Positions 1-7,399 of a stretch of 38,479 nucleotides of DNA are shown piece after piece. The notes under the pieces are model-generated. The model worked only from the letters and a program-made list of their open reading frames with translations. It did no database searches and had not been told where the DNA came from. The stretch is from Gallionella sp. (GTDB lineage Bacteria; Pseudomonadota; Gammaproteobacteria; Burkholderiales; Gallionellaceae): positions 1 through 38,479 of the forward strand of contig JABFRF010000055.1 in the NCBI GenBank assembly GCA_013141315.1, given 5' to 3'. Each line of letters begins with the position of its first letter. Position 1 is the first letter of the stretch. A program made the position numbers and the translations under genes.

Positions 1-618
1 GATAACAGCAAAGCCGCGCTACAGGGACGTGAATTATTTTGGGTGGACAACGCGGTCGACTTGTTCTTTTTGCAGATACAAGGTTCGGGCCGCATTGAGT
101 TACCAGACGGTAGCTTGATGAAGGTGGGTTACGCCGATCAGAACGGACATCCTTATACTTCCATCGGAAAGAAGTTGGTGGAAGCGGGCGCGATGAAGCT
201 GGAAGAAGTGTCAATGCAAGGCATCAAAAAATGGGCGGCGCGCCACCCTGAAAAGTTGGATGCCATGCTGGAAAAAAATGCCAGTTATGTATTTTTCCGT
301 GAATTCCCTAATGATTTATCTGCTCCGTTGGGCGCGCTGGGCGTGCCATTGACTGAGGAATATAGCATCGCAGTGGACACGCGAACGATTCCCCTCGGCT
401 CACCCGTTTTTCTTGCGACGACCTATCCCGACACGGCGCAACCCTTAAATCGCTTGATGATGGCGCAAGATGTCGGCGGCGCAATCAGAGGCCCGGTGCG
501 TGCGGATTTTTTCTGGGGCTTTGGCGAGCAAGCGGGAATGCAGGCGGGTAAGATGAAGCAGAAGGGTCAAATGTGGGTGTTGTTTCCCAAAGGTGCAGAG
601 CCTGTCATGGCACCCTAA
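1..618 (+). CDS. mltA: Membrane-bound lytic murein transglycosylase A (C-terminal part)
   Basis: The reading frame is open from the first base, so the N-terminus lies outside the window. MltA cleaves the glycan strands of peptidoglycan in the periplasm and leaves 1,6-anhydro ends. The visible protein has the family motif DLFFLQIQGSGR near its start. It ends with the 3D-domain stretch AQDVGGAIRGP followed by RADFFWG, which carries the aspartates expected of the catalytic site. The GTG at base 43 is an internal valine codon, because the upstream codons (ELFWVDN) also match the family. The gene converges on cca with 7 bases between them. Identity is secure; only completeness is lacking. Confidence 0.9.
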   Translation, partial: DNSKAALQGRELFWVDNAVDLFFLQIQGSGRIELPDGSLMKVGYADQNGHPYTSIGKKLVEAGAMKLEEVSMQGIKKWAARHPEKLDAMLEKNASYVFFREFPNDLSAPLGALGVPLTEEYSIAVDTRTIPLGSPVFLATTYPDTAQPLNRLMMAQDVGGAIRGPVRADFFWGFGEQAGMQAGKMKQKGQMWVLFPKGAEPVMAP

Positions 619-625
619 GCGTTGA

Positions 626-1876
626 TTAAGTCTGTTTGATCACAACCGTATGACTTTCTCCGACTAGATGCTTTATAGCGCTGGCACGCACCCGTTGAAC
701 TGAGGCGGCAATGGCTGAATTATCATTACATTGTTTAGCTATTTCGCCCACGTCAACCGCCCTCGCCACAGCTAACAGCTGTAATAAATATTCCGCTTGC
801 GGGTAGTCATCCTGTTCATGGCCAGTTCGTCCGCGTGCATCGGATGCGCAAACTTGTAGTAATTGCGTAAAGCGTTCAGGTCTGCGCCACGCATCGGCTG
901 ATTGAAATAATTTGATGATAGTTTCGGCGCGCAGTTCGTTGGCGCGATGAATGTCGCCGTGATAGCGAGCAGCTAATAAAGCGAGGTCACGACATTCGCT
1001 GGGTACTCTCAAACGTTGTGATAGTTTTTTGACTAGCTCAACGCTGCGCGATTCGTGTCCGATGTGGCGCGGCAATATATCTTTGGGGGTGGTGGCTTTG
1101 CCTAGATCGTGGGTCAGTGCGGCGAAACGAACTTCCAGTGCGTAATCGTGTTGCGCTGCGTCATCGACCACCATCATGGTGTGGATGCCGCAATCAATTT
1201 CAGGGTGATGTTTTTCAGGTTGTGGCACGCCGAATAATGCATCGACTTCGGGGATTATTTTAGCCAACGCATCGCAGCTACGCAGTGTCTCAAAAAATCG
1301 CGAGGGATTTTTTTCCATCAGGCCACGCGCCAATTCTTGCCACACGCGCTCTGCCACCAAGGCATCAACTTCGCCGTTGTTCACCATGTCGCGCATCAAC
1401 ACTAATGTTTCTGGTGCGATGCTGAAATCAAACCGTGCCGCAAAGCGCGCTGCGCGTAAAATTCGTACGGGGTCTTCATTAAACGCTGCGCTGACGTGAC
1501 GTAAAACTCCAGCGCGCAAATCGGTGATGCCGTTATGGGGATCGATTAAATTTCCCTCATCATCTTGCGCAATAGCGTTGATGGTGAAATCTCGTCGCAG
1601 TAAATCTTGTTCTAGTGTGACATCGGCTGCGGCATATACGGCGAAACCTTGGTAACCCCGCGCAGTCTTGCGCTCGGTGCGCGCTAAGGCATATTCCTCA
1701 TGGGTTTTGGGATGCAGAAAAACTGGGAAATCTTTCCCGACGGGCTGAAAGCCTTGCGCCACCATATCTTCCGGTGTGCTGCCAACTACAACCCAATCAT
1801 GGTCTTGCACGGGCAAACCGAGTAGGCGGTCGCGTACCGCACCACCGACACAATAAATTTTGACCTCATTTTTCAT
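626..1876 (-). CDS. cca: CCA-adding tRNA nucleotidyltransferase with HD domain
   Basis: This enzyme adds or repairs the 3'-terminal CCA of tRNAs using CTP and ATP. The 416-residue protein starts with the class II nucleotidyltransferase signature VGGAVRD and the metal-binding DHDW pair (residues 25-28). LLRRDFTINAIA and the EDPVRILRAARFAARF region follow, both typical of bacterial CCA enzymes. The C-terminal half holds an HD phosphohydrolase domain (ALTHDLGK), as in the gammaproteobacterial multifunctional type. The start overlaps the end of slt by 11 bases, which suggests translational coupling. Length is normal for the HD-containing form. Confidence 0.95.
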   Translation of the reverse strand: MKNEVKIYCVGGAVRDRLLGLPVQDHDWVVVGSTPEDMVAQGFQPVGKDFPVFLHPKTHEEYALARTERKTARGYQGFAVYAAADVTLEQDLLRRDFTINAIAQDDEGNLIDPHNGITDLRAGVLRHVSAAFNEDPVRILRAARFAARFDFSIAPETLVLMRDMVNNGEVDALVAERVWQELARGLMEKNPSRFFETLRSCDALAKIIPEVDALFGVPQPEKHHPEIDCGIHTMMVVDDAAQHDYALEVRFAALTHDLGKATTPKDILPRHIGHESRSVELVKKLSQRLRVPSECRDLALLAARYHGDIHRANELRAETIIKLFQSADAWRRPERFTQLLQVCASDARGRTGHEQDDYPQAEYLLQLLAVARAVDVGEIAKQCNDNSAIAASVQRVRASAIKHLVGESHTVVIKQT

Positions 1877-3995
1877 CGGGGACAGGTTGCTGATTTTCTA
1901 AGCTCTTACCCGCGATGACCCCCATGCGCTGCTTGAGCGAACGCGGAGCAGCGCCAAATTGATACGCGTAATACAGGGTGTTGCTCATCACTTTTTTCAC
2001 ATAGTCACGCGTTTCATCAAAGGGAATTGACTCAGCGTAAATCGCGCCTTCCAAAGGCTGACTGCCGCGCCATTGCCGTGCCCTACCTGGGCCAGCGTTG
2101 TAGGCGGCGGAAGCCAACACGGGACTATCATCAAATTGGGCAAGCACGGTTTTCATGTAATAGGTGCCGAGTTTTAAATTGGTATCCAGTTGATGAATCA
2201 GCTCGTTACGGTAGCTTTTCAAACCCAATCTTTTAGCGACCCAACGTGCTGTCGCCGGCATGATCTGCATTAAGCCAGCCGCACCGACATTTGATCTGGC
2301 ATGCGTCACAAAACGACTTTCCTGACGCATCAGACCATACACCCACGCTTCGTCCAGCCCATTATCGCGGATGTGTCCTTGCAATGCATCACGATATGGC
2401 GCAAGAAAACGCATACTAAAATCATGTACGTTTACGGTCTTCTCCGCTGCACCGATTGCACGATCATACATCTCGTTGCTCCGCGCAACTTCGGCGGCAG
2501 TGAGCAATTCACGGTCATTAAAATTACGCAACATCCAACGCCATTCTTCCAAAGCATCCGTGCCTAACGACATCCGATACAACGCCAATGTGCGCTGCAC
2601 GCCTGGCAACTGCATCATCTCTGAAACGGCTTCTTTGCTAGGTTTGTAGCTAGGTGTTGCTGCGCTCATCACGGGTGTGCTGCCCAATTCATCCGTGGCC
2701 AATTGCCCATAAAAATTATATTCGGTGCTTAACGGTGCAAATAAATTACGCGCTTCGATTGGGCTGCCCAACTTTTGCAACGCACGTGCTTTCCAATAAC
2801 GCCACGCACCCTCTTTCTGTTGCTGCACGGACATTTGGTTGATGCTCACTAACACATCAGGCCAGTCTTGAGCACGCAAGGCCATGCGTACTCTCCATGC
2901 CGACTGAAGCTCACTTAAAGGCGCGTCTTCCGCCAGCTTGTACCATTGCAAAGCCCGATCATCCAACTTACGCGCCGCTTCAAAAGCTAGCCAGCTATAA
3001 AAGTATTGTTGTTCATTGGCGGGGAAATACGCCGCAAGTTTTGCCCAGTGATATGACGCTAAATCTGACGATTGCTTTGACAAACGTTGCAATGCGAATA
3101 GCGCAACCACACGCTGACCTTGTGTCGCCAGTGCCGGATGCGCTTTAGAGATAATTGGAGCGGCAGCAACATCACTGGTAACTGGGGCCTTAGTCAAACC
3201 ACAATCCGTCAAATTAGATAGAACATTGCCACAATCCGTTGTGGCTTTTTTCGCATCATCAGCAACGGCGTGGTTCGCTGCTTCCGACATAGCCGCATTC
3301 GGTATCGTTGTGGGTGCTTTATGAATTTCAAGTTCCAACTTATCCAAGTAACGGTCTGCATCTCTTGCCGCACTATCCAATGCTAGCTGCGACACTGCAT
3401 ACTTACCTGTCAATTTCGCCGCAAGTTGTTTTGCCAGCGAGACATTGCCCGCCTCTAACGCCAAATGCATACGCTCATCAATATCCCTTTCACTGATGAC
3501 ACCCGCAGCGATTGCCGCATCAAACGGAATACCACAGCTTTCCGGCTGACCTTTGCCAGTGAACCATAATCCATGCGCATCCCGCAGGGCAATGTCCGTA
3601 TGATTGCGAAGCTTGGATTGCAGTAGGTAACAGGTTAACTCGGTATCCTCATTCAATACACGCGGGTATTCGGTATCAAATAAATCCCACTGTTGTTTTT
3701 TGCCAAGCTGCTTGAGCCAGTCAATACGCAAGCGATTGACCATTGGCGTATCTTCTGGACGGGCTAAAAATTGCTTGATTGTCGCCACATCAGCTTTTTC
3801 CAAATCCAACTTTAATTGGTAGTAGTTGACGTAAACTTCCAACGGGGATTTGTTAAGTCGCTGGGCAAACTGAGCCAATTTTTTGGCATTGCCAACACGA
3901 AAGGCATCGCGTGCCGCTAAAAAATCTGCATCATCGTTTGCATAAACGGACGTACTGATGAGTAACAAATAACACACTAACAATCTCATCCGCAC
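1866..3995 (-). CDS. slt: Soluble lytic murein transglycosylase (Slt70-like)
   Basis: This is a periplasmic exo-lytic transglycosylase that degrades peptidoglycan. A short signal peptide ends around SVYANDD. A long helical superhelix (U/L-domain-like) follows, then the C-terminal lysozyme-like SLT domain. The catalytic glutamate is probably Glu559 in MRQESRF, followed by GAAGLMQIMPATA and the AYNAGPGR motif typical of family 1 transglycosylases. The 709-residue length fits Slt70 with a modest insertion: around residues 245-280 there is a low-complexity stretch where the coding DNA repeats CCACAATCCGT twice. It lies directly upstream of cca and overlaps it. Confidence 0.92.
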   Translation of the reverse strand: MRMRLLVCYLLLISTSVYANDDADFLAARDAFRVGNAKKLAQFAQRLNKSPLEVYVNYYQLKLDLEKADVATIKQFLARPEDTPMVNRLRIDWLKQLGKKQQWDLFDTEYPRVLNEDTELTCYLLQSKLRNHTDIALRDAHGLWFTGKGQPESCGIPFDAAIAAGVISERDIDERMHLALEAGNVSLAKQLAAKLTGKYAVSQLALDSAARDADRYLDKLELEIHKAPTTIPNAAMSEAANHAVADDAKKATTDCGNVLSNLTDCGLTKAPVTSDVAAAPIISKAHPALATQGQRVVALFALQRLSKQSSDLASYHWAKLAAYFPANEQQYFYSWLAFEAARKLDDRALQWYKLAEDAPLSELQSAWRVRMALRAQDWPDVLVSINQMSVQQQKEGAWRYWKARALQKLGSPIEARNLFAPLSTEYNFYGQLATDELGSTPVMSAATPSYKPSKEAVSEMMQLPGVQRTLALYRMSLGTDALEEWRWMLRNFNDRELLTAAEVARSNEMYDRAIGAAEKTVNVHDFSMRFLAPYRDALQGHIRDNGLDEAWVYGLMRQESRFVTHARSNVGAAGLMQIMPATARWVAKRLGLKSYRNELIHQLDTNLKLGTYYMKTVLAQFDDSPVLASAAYNAGPGRARQWRGSQPLEGAIYAESIPFDETRDYVKKVMSNTLYYAYQFGAAPRSLKQRMGVIAGKSLENQQPVPDEK

Positions 3996-4019
3996 GCATA
4001 GACCTTTCTTTTGTTTGAT

Positions 4020-4577
4020 TTAACTGCGGATGATTTTACCATCTGACCATGCTCGGATGGCTGATGGTTTTTTTCGTACACCTACTTTGCCGCCTAACAC
4101 CCATACTTGATGGCCGAATAGGCGTCGACATTCTGAGTAAGTTTTTGCAGGGCGTTTACCGCTGCGATTTGCACTGGTAGAAACCAGTGCGTGTCGCACA
4201 CCTTTGCATAGCTGTGCCGCAGATTGAAATGCGGTGAGACGGATTGCCAATGTGTGATGCATGCCACGCAAGCAACGCTGTGTTGAGGTTAGGGCAGGCA
4301 TTAAATAGGTGGTTACTTGCGCGCCACCTTCTGCCAGAATTGATTGCTGTTTGGCATTCAGCGGCTGTATAAAGTTTTTTACCTGCTGATAATTTGCCGC
4401 AATGAGAATCAAACCCTTGCGTTGCGGACGTTGTTTTAGCTTGAGCAAATTCCGCACAGCTTGATAATTATTAGGGTCGCAACCCAAACCGTAACAAGAC
4501 TCAGTGGGGTAGGCAATCAGTCCGCCGCGCTTGAGGTGACTGGCGATTGCCCGATATGAGGCATCCTGACGATGCAA
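4020..4577 (-). CDS. tsaC: L-threonylcarbamoyladenylate synthase (TsaC/YrdC family)
   Basis: YrdC-fold protein that likely makes threonylcarbamoyl-AMP from Thr, bicarbonate and ATP for the t6A modification of tRNAs reading ANN codons. The family signatures are present: IAYPTESCYGLGCDP near residue 22, the basic KLKQRPQRKGLILI segment, and STSANRSGKRPAKT near the C-terminus. At 185 residues it is the short TsaC type without the Sua5 extension. The start is a TTG placed immediately after the purD stop codon, with no clear ribosome-binding site, so translation is probably coupled to purD. A YciO-type paralogue is possible but the motifs favour TsaC. Confidence 0.85.
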   Translation of the reverse strand: MHRQDASYRAIASHLKRGGLIAYPTESCYGLGCDPNNYQAVRNLLKLKQRPQRKGLILIAANYQQVKNFIQPLNAKQQSILAEGGAQVTTYLMPALTSTQRCLRGMHHTLAIRLTAFQSAAQLCKGVRHALVSTSANRSGKRPAKTYSECRRLFGHQVWVLGGKVGVRKKPSAIRAWSDGKIIRS

Positions 4578-5855
4578 TTATCTTTTACGTCCTATGGCTT
4601 TATGACCAATATCGCGGCGCATTTGACATCCGTCAAAATGAATCGTGGCGGCAATCTCATAAGCACGCCGTTGCGCCGCCTTGACCGTATCCCCCAATGC
4701 AGTCACACATAACACACGTCCACCCGTGGTGACCACTTGTCCATCGCGTAGCCCCGTTGCAGCATGAAACACATGCGCATCCACTGAGGCGCGATTTGGC
4801 AAGCCGGTAATCACATCGCCCTTGCGCGGTGTGTCGGGGTAATTCGCTGCTGCCATAACGATACCCAGTGCGGTACGTCTATCCCACTCGACTTCAACTT
4901 TATCGAGTGTGCCGTTTATCGAATGTTCGACGATGTGCAGGAAATTGGTCTTGAGCCGCAGCATAATTGGCTGGGTTTCTGGATCACCCATGCGGCAATT
5001 AAATTCCAACACCTTGATGCCACCATCAGGTGAAATCATCAGACCCGCATAGAGAAACCCCGTATAGGTAATGCCTTCACTTTCCATGCCCTGTACAGTT
5101 GGCATGATGACTTCACGCAATGCGCGCGCATGAATTTCTGGAGTTACAACTGGCGCAGGGGAGTATGCACCCATGCCGCCTGTATTCGGGCCAAGATCGC
5201 CATCCAGTAAGCGTTTATGGTCTTGACTGGTCGCTAATGGCAATACATTTTTGCCATCCACCATCACGATGAAGCTGGCTTCCTCGCCAGTCAAAAATTC
5301 TTCGATCACCACTCGCGCGCCGGCATCACCCAGCTTGTTGTCGGACAGCATCATGTCGATGGCGGCGAACGCTTCGTCGTTGCTCATGGCAACCACTACA
5401 CCTTTACCTGCTGCTAGGCCATCTGCTTTAACGACGATAGGTGCGCCATGTTTTTCGACATAAGCACGCGCTGCGGCAATGTCGTTAAACGTTTCAAAAA
5501 AAGCAGTGGGTATGTTGTGCCGCGTCATAAAGCGCTTAGCGAAATCTTTGGAAGATTCCAACTGCGCTGCCGCTTTAGTCGGGCCGAATATCTTCAACCC
5601 TGCCGCGCGGAAAGCATCTACAACACCCGCCGCCAAAGGGGCTTCAGGCCCAACCACAGTCAGATATATCTCTTCCCGTTGCGCAAATGCCAGCAGCTCA
5701 TCAACATTATTAAGCGCGACATTTTCCAAACCGTCTTCCAATGCCGTTCCGGCATTACCCGGTGCGACATATACTTTTTGAACCTTGACGTTCTGCGCCA
5801 AACGCCATGCCAGCGCATGTTCACGACCACCACCACCGATTACTAAAATTTTCAT
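4578..5855 (-). CDS. purD: Phosphoribosylamine-glycine ligase
   Basis: GAR synthetase, an ATP-grasp enzyme that joins glycine to 5-phosphoribosylamine in the second step of purine synthesis. The 425-residue protein begins with the hallmark GGGGREHALAW. It contains VVKADGLAAGKGVVVA (ATP-grasp), the HKRLLDGDLGPNTGGMGAYSPAP stretch spanning about residues 215-237, and EFNCRMGDPETQ (metal/ATP ligands). All are standard for PurD. The start has the dispersed repeat at 5868-5894 just upstream. The gene is followed without a gap by tsaC. Its usual partner purH lies 3.4 kb upstream on the same strand, separated by an accessory island. Confidence 0.96.
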   Translation of the reverse strand: MKILVIGGGGREHALAWRLAQNVKVQKVYVAPGNAGTALEDGLENVALNNVDELLAFAQREEIYLTVVGPEAPLAAGVVDAFRAAGLKIFGPTKAAAQLESSKDFAKRFMTRHNIPTAFFETFNDIAAARAYVEKHGAPIVVKADGLAAGKGVVVAMSNDEAFAAIDMMLSDNKLGDAGARVVIEEFLTGEEASFIVMVDGKNVLPLATSQDHKRLLDGDLGPNTGGMGAYSPAPVVTPEIHARALREVIMPTVQGMESEGITYTGFLYAGLMISPDGGIKVLEFNCRMGDPETQPIMLRLKTNFLHIVEHSINGTLDKVEVEWDRRTALGIVMAAANYPDTPRKGDVITGLPNRASVDAHVFHAATGLRDGQVVTTGGRVLCVTALGDTVKAAQRRAYEIAATIHFDGCQMRRDIGHKAIGRKR

Positions 5856-5867
5856 AACAACCTCAAG

Positions 5868-5894
5868 GTAGGGTGGGCAGATTGCCCACCATTC
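5868..5894. repeat. Short palindromic repeat, copy 1
   Basis: Begins GTAGGGTGGGCAGATTGCCC. The arms GGTGGGCA (5872-5879) and TGCCCACC (5883-5890) form an 8-bp stem around a 3-base loop. It lies between the HEPN gene and purD. A diverged, oppositely oriented relative is at 6621-6650 on the other side of the MNT-HEPN pair. There is no T-tract, so I treat it as a dispersed repeat and not a terminator. Confidence 0.6.
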
Positions 5895-5899
5895 TCATT

Positions 5900-6286
5900 T
5901 TATTTTCCCACTACACTTAACGCCCACTGATGTGCCAGATCAACCAGTTGTTCCATCTCAGCCAAAGTCATTTTGATATAGGGCGTTTCTTCATAACGCA
6001 AAATCACCGCGAAGGGATTGAGATGACTAAATTGCTCCGGCGGGAAAGGCATCACTACGCGATGTTGCAATAACAAATCGACCAGCTCATCAACGTCATG
6101 TGTTCTGCGAAAAACGATACCGTGATATTCGGCAATCGCCTTCAAACATTTCTCTACAGTTTGTTGTGCAAAAAATCCCGAAGCGGAAATATCCACTTCG
6201 GGGTGCGTTGCCAGCGCGCGAAACGAAGTCATATCGCGCTGCGCCAACACCAGCAAACGGCGTGCCGCTTCAGTGTGCCGAGTCAT
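5900..6286 (-). CDS. HEPN domain protein (HepT-like toxin of a MNT-HEPN pair)
   Basis: A 128-residue HEPN-domain protein, the likely toxin of a HepT/MntA-type toxin-antitoxin module. HEPN toxins are usually RNases or targets of antitoxin AMPylation. The N-terminal helix reads RRLLVLAQRDMTSFRAL, followed by ISASGFFAQQTVEKCLKA, which is characteristic of the HEPN family. The central RRTHDVDELVDLL matches the position of the usual Rx4-6H-type region. In-frame codons extend further upstream, but they overlap the MNT gene and do not look like protein, so I start at ATG 6286. The start overlaps the MNT gene by 17 bases. The RNase motif is not unambiguous, so catalytic activity is uncertain. Confidence 0.8.
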   Translation of the reverse strand: MTRHTEAARRLLVLAQRDMTSFRALATHPEVDISASGFFAQQTVEKCLKAIAEYHGIVFRRTHDVDELVDLLLQHRVVMPFPPEQFSHLNPFAVILRYEETPYIKMTLAEMEQLVDLAHQWALSVVGK

Positions 6287-6590
6287 ACAACACCTTGCCT
6301 TCGCGCAACGCCCAATACACCGCTGTAGAACACGCTTGCTGTTGCTGATTAACCTCGGCTTGCGAACACACCAACACATCAGCAGCGATTCGTAACGGAC
6401 GCAACACCTGGCGCAAACGCACCATCTCGCCAAATTTATCCGACAAGGTCGGCTCAACAACCAAGAAATCCAAATCTGATTCTTCACCTGCATCCCCGCG
6501 CGCATACGAACCAAACAAAATGACTCTGGCAGGCTTTGCCGCCTCGCCTAACAATTGAGCGGCTTGCATGATGGTTTGCTGTGAAATCAT
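6270..6590 (-). CDS. Minimal nucleotidyltransferase (MntA-like antitoxin)
   Basis: A 106-residue nucleotidyltransferase-fold protein with the defining motif GSYARGDAGEESDLDFLVVE (glycine-serine, then the paired aspartates of SDLD). In HepT-MntA modules this partner AMPylates and silences the HEPN toxin. Start ATG 6590 is preceded by AGGTGA with 5-base spacing. A longer in-frame start at 6632 would run into the repeat at 6621-6650 and has no supporting site. The gene lies directly upstream of the HEPN gene and overlaps it, the standard order for this module. Identification as an MNT protein is firm; the antitoxin role is by family and context. Confidence 0.85.
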   Translation of the reverse strand: MISQQTIMQAAQLLGEAAKPARVILFGSYARGDAGEESDLDFLVVEPTLSDKFGEMVRLRQVLRPLRIAADVLVCSQAEVNQQQQACSTAVYWALREGKVLYDSAH

Positions 6591-6620
6591 TTGGTCACCT
6601 TTTGCGATAATCCTTGCTAA

Positions 6621-6650
6621 CGTGGGCAACAAAAACTGGCCCGCCCTACG
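6621..6650. repeat. Short palindromic repeat, copy 2 (diverged)
   Basis: Read on the minus strand it begins CGTAGGGCGGGC and ends TTGCCCACG. It resembles the copy at 5868-5894 but in the opposite orientation and with a longer T-rich loop. It lies between the PIN gene and the MNT gene, so the two copies flank the MNT-HEPN module. Confidence 0.5.
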
Positions 6651-6662
6651 TTTATGAACTCA

Positions 6663-7070
6663 TTATTTTGCCGAACGCCGCAATACTTGAACCGCTGGAG
6701 CGGTGTCATGCTGTGTCGCAATTTTGCAAAATACTTTATCGAACGAAACGAAAACTTCGTCGCCTGCGCTTAATGCCAAATGCATCGCATCGCCAAAATC
6801 CATGCCTGCCTCATACCATTTGATTGCCTGACACACAGCCTCGAACGACTTGGGTTTGAAGTTCGGCAAGCCGAGCAAAGTGCGCAGACTTTGCAAGATT
6901 TGATCCCGACTAAAGTCTTCCGTTTCCAGCACCCAAACCAACTCCAACATCACCGTAATAGGCGCGGTATAAATTTCCGAGCGACTCAGTAATTCGTGAG
7001 CTTGCTTGAACTGCGCCACATCGTCTTTGAGCAGCAAGCGCACCAAGATATTCGTGTCAAGCGCAATCAT
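6663..7070 (-). CDS. PIN domain ribonuclease toxin (VapC-like)
   Basis: A 135-residue PIN-domain protein, the likely RNase toxin of a VapBC-type pair. The acidic metal-binding residues are in the expected places: Asp5 in MIALDTNILVR, Glu43 in MLELVWVLE, Asp94 in DFGDAMHLALS and Asp111 in VSFDKVF. It starts with ATG overlapping the stop of the upstream AbrB-type antitoxin gene by 4 bases, the usual organisation for toxin-antitoxin operons. VapC toxins typically cleave tRNA or rRNA; the target cannot be told here. Confidence 0.87.
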   Translation of the reverse strand: MIALDTNILVRLLLKDDVAQFKQAHELLSRSEIYTAPITVMLELVWVLETEDFSRDQILQSLRTLLGLPNFKPKSFEAVCQAIKWYEAGMDFGDAMHLALSAGDEVFVSFDKVFCKIATQHDTAPAVQVLRRSAK

Positions 7071-7336
7071 TCGCGTGTCGCCGCGTCGCGCGCCTTCAAC
7101 ATCTTTGCTATTCGCGCACGCGTAATCTGCTCATAGGTTTTTTTCACGCCGCGCCTAGACAACAAACCCGCCGCATCATCTACTGTCGTAACAGGAAACA
7201 TCGGCAAGGGTGTTAGCCGAATCTCATCGCCCACAAAAGAAATTGCAAACTCCGTCCCCACCGCAAGGTGGTGGCTTTTGCGTATCTCATTGGGAATGAC
7301 GAATTGCCCTTTGGTGGAAAGTTTAACGGTTTGCAT
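7067..7336 (-). CDS. AbrB/SpoVT-type antitoxin (VapB-like)
   Basis: An 89-residue protein with an N-terminal swapped-hairpin AbrB DNA-binding domain, MQTVKLSTKGQFVIPNEIR, ideal for the family. A C-terminal helical tail (residues 60-89) probably wraps the PIN toxin. I choose ATG 7336 over an upstream ATG at 7363 because GAGGTG lies 4 bases before it and the domain begins at once. The antitoxin-toxin complex normally represses its own promoter. The gene is first in the pair and overlaps the PIN gene by 4 bases. Confidence 0.85.
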   Translation of the reverse strand: MQTVKLSTKGQFVIPNEIRKSHHLAVGTEFAISFVGDEIRLTPLPMFPVTTVDDAAGLLSRRGVKKTYEQITRARIAKMLKARDAATRE

Positions 7337-7399
7337 AAACACCTCATTTTGGTAAGTTAGCAAATCTTACCAAGATGGCAAAGAAAATACCATGCTACC

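Noticed and set aside
5868-5894. Rho-independent terminator for the HEPN gene
   Set aside because: No T-run follows the hairpin, and the sequence matches a repeat also seen at 6621-6650.
5900-6514. 204-residue version of the HEPN protein
   Set aside because: The first 76 residues overlap the MNT gene, are Cys/Arg-rich and unlike any HEPN protein; ATG 6286 is the better start.
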